From: Deltaproteobacteria bacterium | Lineage (GTDB): Bacteria; Myxococcota; JACPTQ01 | DNA: 54,925 nucleotides | Assembly: GCA_016192705.1 (NCBI GenBank) | Contig: JACPTQ010000040.1 | Span: forward strand, 1 to 54,925 | Direction: 5' to 3' | Part shown: one piece after another, positions 49,764 to 54,925 of the stretch | Position numbering within the stretch: position 1 is the first letter of the stretch | Layout of the letters: each line of letters starts with the position of its first letter | Made by a program: the position numbers and the translations under genes | Notes under the pieces: generated by a model | Told to the model about the DNA's origin: nothing | Seen by the model: only the letters and a program-made list of their open reading frames with translations | The model's database searches: none

Positions 49764-50426
49764 TCACGACCGCGCGGCCCGCTCGACCGCCGCAAGGACC
49801 CTTGTCGACACCTCGTCGACCGGACCCACGCCATCAACGCGAACGAGTTGCCCCTTTGCTTCGTAAAACGCCAAGAGCGGCGCGGTCTTATCGCGATAGA
49901 CGCGCAACCGCTCTCGAACGGTCGCCTCTCGATCGTCATCGCGTAGCACAAGTGCACCGCCGCACTTATCGCAACGACCCGTCCCGACCGCTGGCCCAAA
50001 ACTGACGTGATGAATCTCGCCGCAGCCCGAACAGGTACGACGCCCAGAAATCCTCTTCACAACTTCATCTTCAGCAACATCGAGGCTCACGACCAGATCC
50101 AGACGCGTCGAATGTTGCTTCAACATCCGATCGAGAGCCTCCGCCTGATCAAGCGTTCGCGGAAACCCGTCGAGCAGAAAACCGTTCGCGCAATCGCGCG
50201 ACAAAAGTCGCTCTTCGACAATTCCGATAACGACGTCGTCAGGAACAAGCAATCCCTTCGACATAAACTCTTCAGCCTTTACGCCGAGCGTCGTCTTGTT
50301 TCGTTTCGCCTCGCGCAGAATATCGCCCGTCGAGATTTGCGGAACACCAAACCGGCGGCAAAGACGCTCGCACTGCGTCCCCTTCCCCGCGCCCGGCGCC
50401 CCCATCACAACGAGTCGAATCGCCAT
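49764..50426 (-). CDS. adk: Adenylate kinase, zinc-binding LID
   Basis: 220 aa. Catalyses AMP + ATP to 2 ADP. P-loop GAPGAGKGT at 9-17; NMP-binding region ISTGDILREA; FLLDGFPRTLDQAE. The LID carries Cys132, Cys135, Cys152 and Cys155 (CSGC, CDKC), giving a zinc site. Start at ATG 50426 with a GC-rich ribosome site; longer frame upstream covers secY coding sequence. Confidence 0.96.
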   Translation of the reverse strand: MAIRLVVMGAPGAGKGTQCERLCRRFGVPQISTGDILREAKRNKTTLGVKAEEFMSKGLLVPDDVVIGIVEERLLSRDCANGFLLDGFPRTLDQAEALDRMLKQHSTRLDLVVSLDVAEDEVVKRISGRRTCSGCGEIHHVSFGPAVGTGRCDKCGGALVLRDDDREATVRERLRVYRDKTAPLLAFYEAKGQLVRVDGVGPVDEVSTRVLAAVERAARS

Positions 50427-50436
50427 CGTCCCGCCC

Positions 50437-51756
50437 TTACGCCGTTCGCCGCCCGCGAATCCGCGGACCCTTGGGACCCGTGAACCCGGTATAGTGTCGC
50501 GTAATGAGGTGCGACTCGATCTGCTGAACTGTGTCGAGCGCAACGCCTACGACGATGAGAAGCGCCGTGCCACCAAAGAAAAACTGAACATCAAAATTCT
50601 TCGCGAGAATCGTTGGAATAACACAAATCGCCGAAACGTAAATCGCGCCACCAAGTGTTATCCGCGACAAAACTCGTTCTATGTAATCGGCTGTCCGGCG
50701 CCCAGGGCGAATTCCGGGGATGTACCCCCCCGATTTTTTCATGTTGTCCGCAACATCGACCGGATTAAACGTGACGGCCGTGTAAAAGTAACAAAAGAAG
50801 ATGATCAGGGCGACGTAAACCACGTTGTACAGCCACGCACCCGGATCCAATACGGCGGAGAAATCCCGCATCCAAGGCGAATCTACGTAGTTCGCGATCG
50901 TCGCTGGGAACATCAGAATCGACGAAGCGAAAATCGGTGGAATAACACCCGCCATGTTGACCTTGAGCGGGAGGTGCGTCGCCTGTCCGCCCATCACGCG
51001 TCGCCCAACGACGCGTTTCGCGTACTGGACGGGTATCCGCCGTTGCCCCCTTTCAAAAAAGACAACCACCCCGATCACCGCGACCATAATGATTCCAACG
51101 AGCGCCAGCGTGAATGGCTTCACGATGTCCTGTTGCATAAGCTGCGTCGTGCTGATAATCGCCGACGGAATGCGCGCAACGATTCCAGCGAAGATAATGA
51201 GCGACATCCCATTGCCGATCCCGCGCTCCGTAATCTGTTCGCCAAGCCACATGATGAACGCGGTCCCCGTCGTAAGCGAAATGACCGTCATCAGCTTGAA
51301 ACCGATTCCCGGATCGACGACCACCGGCGTTTGCGACGCATCCCTCAGGCCCTCGAGGAAAGCGGCAATCCCAAATCCCTGAACAATGCTCAAGAGAATT
51401 GTGCCGTAACGCGTATATTGCGTGATCTTCTTTTGGCCGACGTCGCCCTCTTTCTTAAGGCGCTCGAGCGTCGGCACAACGACCGTCAACAACTGAAGAA
51501 TGATGCTCGAGCTGATGTACGGCATGATTCCGAGGGCGAAAATCGACATCTGCTCGATGGCGCCACCCGAAAACATGTTGACGAGCCCAAGAAGCCCTTG
51601 GTTCGCCGTGCCGACAATTCGGGACATGACTTCGCGGTCGCAACCCGGCGACGTAATAAAAATACCGACCCGGTAAACCGCCAAGAGGCCGAGCGTAAAC
51701 AAGAGGCGCTTGCGGAGCTCTGGAATCTTGGGAATGTTGACGAAACCGCCCGCCAC
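50437..51756 (-). CDS. secY: Preprotein translocase subunit SecY
   Basis: 439 aa, ten membrane helices forming the protein-conducting channel with SecE and SecG. Family segments: [17 protein letters not shown] at helix 1, [36 protein letters not shown] and VRRTYGFTG-like cytosolic loop near the C terminus ([18 protein letters not shown]). The start codon is GTG at 51756, immediately next to the rplO stop. Confidence 0.96.
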   Translation of the reverse strand: MAGGFVNIPKIPELRKRLLFTLGLLAVYRVGIFITSPGCDREVMSRIVGTANQGLLGLVNMFSGGAIEQMSIFALGIMPYISSSIILQLLTVVVPTLERLKKEGDVGQKKITQYTRYGTILLSIVQGFGIAAFLEGLRDASQTPVVVDPGIGFKLMTVISLTTGTAFIMWLGEQITERGIGNGMSLIIFAGIVARIPSAIISTTQLMQQDIVKPFTLALVGIIMVAVIGVVVFFERGQRRIPVQYAKRVVGRRVMGGQATHLPLKVNMAGVIPPIFASSILMFPATIANYVDSPWMRDFSAVLDPGAWLYNVVYVALIIFFCYFYTAVTFNPVDVADNMKKSGGYIPGIRPGRRTADYIERVLSRITLGGAIYVSAICVIPTILAKNFDVQFFFGGTALLIVVGVALDTVQQIESHLITRHYTGFTGPKGPRIRGRRTA

Positions 51757-52227
51757 TTAAATCACCTCGACCCGGCCGCCCGCCTTTTCGATCTTTTCGC
51801 GCGCGGTCTTGCTGAACCGGTTTGCCTTGACGGTCAGCGCCTTTTCAAGCGCGCCATCACCCAAAATCTTGATCCCACTTAAGCGCTTCGTGACAAGTCC
51901 GCTGCCCGCAAGGAGAGCCTCGTCGACGACGGTCCCAGCCTCGAATCGATTCAGATCGGCCAGGTTAACGACCGCCCACTCCTTGCGAAACGGAGCCTTA
52001 AATCCGCCCTTCGGCAATCGCCGCTGAAGCGGCATTTGACCGCCTTCAAACCCGCGGAAACCAAACTTTCCAGACCGCGCGGTCTGCCCCTTCCCGCCGC
52101 GCCCGGCCGTCTTGCCGTGTCCCGATCCCGTCCCACGCCCGACCCGTTTTCTCGCCTTATTGGCACGGTGAATGTTTCCATTCACCTTTCTCTTAGGGCT
52201 CTCTAGCCTCGAAAGTTCGCCTGACAT
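51757..52227 (-). CDS. rplO: 50S ribosomal protein L15
   Basis: 156 aa. Glycine-rich N-terminal tail with [20 protein letters not shown] and [25 protein letters not shown], then the globular C-terminal domain ([35 protein letters not shown]). N-terminal about 15 residues more than typical. Stop abuts the secY start. Confidence 0.96.
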   Translation of the reverse strand: MSGELSRLESPKRKVNGNIHRANKARKRVGRGTGSGHGKTAGRGGKGQTARSGKFGFRGFEGGQMPLQRRLPKGGFKAPFRKEWAVVNLADLNRFEAGTVVDEALLAGSGLVTKRLSGIKILGDGALEKALTVKANRFSKTAREKIEKAGGRVEVI

Positions 52228-52239
52228 TTCTTAACCGTC

Positions 52240-52446
52240 CTATCTGCCGAGCGGACCACTGCACTCGACGGCTTTAACCAAATGACATACCGCGCGAATC
52301 TGACCACGATTCGTCGGCGTATCCTCGACCACGACCGATTTCCCACGACGCGTTAGACCTAGCGCGCGCAGCGTCTCGCGATGCGTTTTCCGCGGCGTCG
52401 AAATCTCGCTTCGAACCTGCGTGACCTGAATCCACTTCTTCGCCAT
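52240..52446 (-). CDS. rpmD: 50S ribosomal protein L30
   Basis: 68 aa from ATG 52446, preceded by AAGGG; an in-frame upstream extension overlaps rpsE. Sequence MAKKWIQVTQVRSEISTPRK and the LGLTRRGKSVVVEDTPTNRG motif identify L30. One base from the rpsE stop. Confidence 0.94.
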   Translation of the reverse strand: MAKKWIQVTQVRSEISTPRKTHRETLRALGLTRRGKSVVVEDTPTNRGQIRAVCHLVKAVECSGPLGR

Positions 52447-52447
52447 G

Positions 52448-52948
52448 TCACGCACCCTTTCCTCGCAGCGCGGCCGCCTCGCTCGGATGCCGAAGCGACC
52501 TCAACGCCGCGACGGTTGCCTTCACAACGTTATGCGGGTTATTCGTCCCGATACACTTCGTCAGAATATTCTGAACGCCAGCCGACTCAACGAGCGCGCG
52601 AACCGCGCCGCCCGCAATGACGCCCGTTCCATCGCTCGCGGGACGCAAGAAGACGTAGCCGCTCCCGTAGTGCCCATACGTCTCGTGCGGAATTGTTCCA
52701 CGCTCGAGCGGGACTCGAAATAGGTTCTTCTTCGCCTGCTCGCCACCCTTTCGAATCGCCTCGGGAACTTCGTTCGCCTTCCCAAGTCCGACGCCCACCT
52801 GCCCCTGGCCGTCGCCGACAACGACGATCGCGCTAAAACTAAATCGCCGCCCGCCCTTAACAACCTTCGCAACACGGTTGATGTGAATCACGCGGTCGCG
52901 CAACCCCTCATTGTCCGCCGCGTTATCTTTTGACCGAGATGGCTCCAT
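52448..52948 (-). CDS. rpsE: 30S ribosomal protein S5
   Basis: 166 aa. N-terminal double-stranded-RNA-binding fold [20 protein letters not shown], then [26 protein letters not shown] and [22 protein letters not shown]. Participates in mRNA entry and accuracy. Normal length. Confidence 0.96.
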   Translation of the reverse strand: MEPSRSKDNAADNEGLRDRVIHINRVAKVVKGGRRFSFSAIVVVGDGQGQVGVGLGKANEVPEAIRKGGEQAKKNLFRVPLERGTIPHETYGHYGSGYVFLRPASDGTGVIAGGAVRALVESAGVQNILTKCIGTNNPHNVVKATVAALRSLRHPSEAAALRGKGA

Positions 52949-52978
52949 GCGTTTTCCTCTACTTCCGTCCGTAAAAAA

Positions 52979-53338
52979 CTAAAACTTCAACCCCGCCTTG
53001 CGCGCGCCGTCCGCGATCGCCTTGATGCGCCCGTGAAAGAGATACCCGTTTCGGTCGAACGCGACCGTGGTGATCTTCTTCTCCGCGCACACCTTCGCCA
53101 CCAACTCCCCGACCTTTGCCGCCACCGCGAGCTTCTTGCCGCCGGCCTCTGCAAGCGCCTTTGAGAGAGATGACACCTCGAGCAGCGTCTTGCGCGCGAC
53201 GTCGTCGACAACCTGCGCGTACACGTGCTTCGCGCTTCGAAAAACCGACAACCTTGGCCGCTCGGCAGTCCCCGACAGACGTTTACGAATCGCCCGCTTC
53301 CGGCGAATCCTCGAAGAATCCTTAGTGCTCATAGCCAT
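52979..53338 (-). CDS. rplR: 50S ribosomal protein L18
   Basis: 119 aa. Binds 5S rRNA. RKRAIRKRLSGTAERPRLSVFRSAKHVYAQVVDD near the start, and VAFDRNGYLFHGRIKAIADGARKAGL at the end match L18. A GGGAG ribosome site precedes ATG 53338. Confidence 0.96.
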   Translation of the reverse strand: MAMSTKDSSRIRRKRAIRKRLSGTAERPRLSVFRSAKHVYAQVVDDVARKTLLEVSSLSKALAEAGGKKLAVAAKVGELVAKVCAEKKITTVAFDRNGYLFHGRIKAIADGARKAGLKF

Positions 53339-53355
53339 GATAAAAACTCCCTCGC

Positions 53356-53907
53356 TTAACTGGCCGCCGCCGTAGCGCCCGCCTTACCCGCCTTCCGGCG
53401 AACAACCTCGTCGACATACTTAATCCCTTTGGCCTTGTACGGATCCGGCGGCCGGAGCCCTCTGATTTGCGCCGCCACAAGACCCACCTTGTGTTTGTCG
53501 ATCCCTTTCACCGCCAACCGCGTCCCCTTATCGACGTCAACATCGATCCCCTGCGGAATCTCAAAACGAACCGGCCTCGCAAACCCAAGCGACAACACGA
53601 GCGTGCGGCCGTCCACTTCGGCCTTATACCCAACGCCGCTGATCTCGAGGTCGCGCTGAAATCCCGTCTGAACCCCCGTTACCATGTTCGCGATCAAATT
53701 GCGGAACAGGCCGTGCTCCGATCGGACCAGTCGGTCCTCAGACGCCCGCGCAACCACGATCGTCTTCGCTTCAGCTTTCGCCGAAAGACCGTCAGGCAAT
53801 TGAATCGTCAGCTCGCCCTTGGGCCCTTTAATCCGCAACGACTGGCCACTCACAGCGCCCGAAACCTTGTCGGGCAATTCGATCGGTTTTCGTCCTACTC
53901 GAGACAT
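53356..53907 (-). CDS. rplF: 50S ribosomal protein L6
   Basis: 183 aa. Two related domains; starts MSRVGRKPIELPDKVSG, includes the KGPKGELTIQLP segment of domain one and GVGYKAEVDGRTLVLSLGFARPV and DKHKVGLVAAQIRGLRPPDPYKAKGIKY of domain two. Standard length and position. Confidence 0.97.
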   Translation of the reverse strand: MSRVGRKPIELPDKVSGAVSGQSLRIKGPKGELTIQLPDGLSAKAEAKTIVVARASEDRLVRSEHGLFRNLIANMVTGVQTGFQRDLEISGVGYKAEVDGRTLVLSLGFARPVRFEIPQGIDVDVDKGTRLAVKGIDKHKVGLVAAQIRGLRPPDPYKAKGIKYVDEVVRRKAGKAGATAAAS

Positions 53908-53925
53908 GTTTCCCTCACCTTAGCC

Positions 53926-54312
53926 TCACCACACGCTGAGGATATGTTCGCCACCTACGTTCAACTCACGTGCGGCCGCGTCGGTCACGACACCTCGCGA
54001 CGTTGACAGCACCGCCACACCAAGTCCATTCAGCACCTTCGGAATCTTCTCCTGCGAAAGGTAAACCCGCCGTCCCGGCTTGCTCACCCTTCGTATCCCG
54101 TGGATGATCGGCTTCCCACCCTTTTGGTACTTGAGCTCAATCACCAGCTTGCGCCCCGCGTCCTCGGTGACTCCCTTGACGAAGCCCTCTTCCGCCAAAA
54201 TGTGCGCAATGCGCGCCTTGATTCTGGAAAAAGGAACGCTCACGGTATCGTGCCGCGCCAACGTCGCGTTTCGAACGCGCGCCAAAAAATCTGCTATGGG
54301 GTCGGTCATCAT
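53926..54312 (-). CDS. rpsH: 30S ribosomal protein S8
   Basis: 128 aa. TDPIADFLARVRNATLARHDTV at the N terminus and STSRGVVTDAAARELNVGGEHILSVW at the end are diagnostic. S8 binds helix 21 of 16S rRNA and represses the spc operon in E. coli. Two in-frame ATG codons (54312 and 54309) are possible starts. Confidence 0.97.
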   Translation of the reverse strand: MMTDPIADFLARVRNATLARHDTVSVPFSRIKARIAHILAEEGFVKGVTEDAGRKLVIELKYQKGGKPIIHGIRRVSKPGRRVYLSQEKIPKVLNGLGVAVLSTSRGVVTDAAARELNVGGEHILSVW

Positions 54313-54327
54313 TTTCGTTTTCTCCGC

Positions 54328-54513
54328 CTACCAGCTCGACTTAATCACGCCCGGGATATCCCCCTTGAGCGCGAGATCACGGAAGCAAAGCCGGCACATT
54401 TGAAACTTCCGAATGAACGCGCGCGGGCGGCCGCAAAGCGGACACCGCGTGTAGCCACGCACCTTGAACTTCGGTGGCCGAATCGCCTTAGCTCTCAAAC
54501 TTGTTTTCGCCAT
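54328..54513 (-). CDS. rpsN: 30S ribosomal protein S14, zinc-binding short form (S14 type Z)
   Basis: 61 aa. Cys24, Cys27, Cys40 and Cys43 (CPLC and CRLC) form the zinc knuckle of the short paralogue; ends with [18 protein letters not shown]. Lies 5 nt after rplE. Confidence 0.97.
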   Translation of the reverse strand: MAKTSLRAKAIRPPKFKVRGYTRCPLCGRPRAFIRKFQMCRLCFRDLALKGDIPGVIKSSW

Positions 54514-54518
54514 CTTTG

Positions 54519-54925
54519 TTAGCTCCTAAAAGGCATCCCAAGGTGCGCGAGCAGCGCCTTCGCTTCCGCGTCGGTTCCGGCGGTTGTCGCAAATGAAACG
54601 TTCAACCCCTTCACCTTCTCTACCTTGTCGTAATTAATCTCCGGGAAAATGATCTGTTCCTTCACGCCGAGCGTGTAATTCCCGCCGCCATCAAACGACT
54701 TTGTCGGCACACCCTTGAAGTCGCGCACGCGCGGCAACGCGACGTTAACCAGCCGGTCAAAAAACTCGTACATCCGTTCGCCGCGAAGCGTAACCATGCA
54801 GCCAATCGCAAGGTTGGCACGCAGCTTAAAATTCGCGATGGCCTTCTTCGACTTCGTAACAAGTGGCCTCTGCCCCGATATCACCCCCCATTGCTCGACG
54901 CCCGCGTCGATGATTTTGGGGATGG
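54519..54925 (-). CDS. rplE: 50S ribosomal protein L5, 5' part outside the window
   Basis: The frame is open to the window end (54925), encoding at least 135 aa; only the C-terminal part is seen. [68 protein letters not shown] and [22 protein letters not shown] are L5 signatures. Its start and rplX/rplN lie beyond the window. Confidence 0.96.
   Translation of the reverse strand, partial: IPKIIDAGVEQWGVISGQRPLVTKSKKAIANFKLRANLAIGCMVTLRGERMYEFFDRLVNVALPRVRDFKGVPTKSFDGGGNYTLGVKEQIIFPEINYDKVEKVKGLNVSFATTAGTDAEAKALLAHLGMPFRS

Noticed and set aside
1-54925. tRNA, rRNA or CRISPR arrays
   Set aside because: No cloverleaf with T-loop GGTTCRA pattern, no rRNA signature and no regularly spaced direct repeats were found.

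Overview
This 54.9-kb window is a high-GC, tightly packed bacterial chromosome segment. The gene content suggests a member of the Myxococcota or a related former Deltaproteobacteria lineage: an AgmX/PglI-type TonB-like protein with ExbB/ExbD, an FHA-domain sigma-54 activator, several exported lipoproteins (one with an eight-cysteine-cluster domain), a lipin-like (LNS2) lipoprotein and many two-component proteins. This assignment is inferred from protein families, not from a marker phylogeny. I see no tRNA, rRNA, CRISPR array, prophage or complete insertion sequence.

Layout. 0-7.4 kb: a CTP-dependent lipid kinase, three exported lipoproteins (a laminin-G-like fold, an eight-cysteine protein, a five-SH3b protein) and a membrane-anchored alkaline-phosphatase-superfamily enzyme. 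7.4-13.6 kb: nadB, a V4R-domain protein with a coupled exported partner, the LNS2 lipoprotein, cobO and a Nudix protein. 13.7-19.3 kb: an FHA/sigma-54 activator facing an ExbB-ExbD-FHA/AgmX motor cluster. 19.3-20.1 kb: the only long stretch without a gene I can support. 20.1-25.3 kb: a chain of membrane proteins of unknown function, most of them overlapping, running into an OmpR-type regulator, a ChvG-like histidine kinase and a Tat-exported intradiol-dioxygenase-like protein. 25.5-32.4 kb: a TPR protein, mpl, a double-LCCL lipoprotein, a TMTC-like membrane protein, an outer-membrane protein and nadA. 32.5-45.3 kb: a GspE_N-REC-TPR regulator with a coupled exported protein, a type-4 uracil-DNA glycosylase, an NfeD-like protein, a CheY-like receiver, a 1232-aa fusion of a left-handed beta-helix with a phosphohexomutase, a lytic transglycosylase, lysC and a soluble histidine kinase. 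45.4 kb to the end (minus strand): the 3' part of the spc operon and the alpha operon, from a partial rplE to rplQ.

Two structural signals stand out. First, about ten genes without a Shine-Dalgarno sequence have a TTGAC-like box, a 17-18 nt spacer and a TAnnnT-like box ending only 6-9 nt before the start codon. This points to widespread leaderless transcription alongside ordinary led genes. Second, a family of about 126-bp repeats with terminal inverted repeats occurs three times. Copies A and B abut stop codons with no spacer (three gene ends), and copy C sits inside the ribosomal operon between rpmJ and rpsM.

Functional links: nadB and nadA (7.5 and 31.5 kb) together make quinolinate for NAD. 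mpl, the lytic transglycosylase and perhaps the mutase fusion belong to cell-wall metabolism and recycling. The FHA proteins, ExbBD and AgmX-like protein probably form one energised envelope machine under phospho-signalling control.
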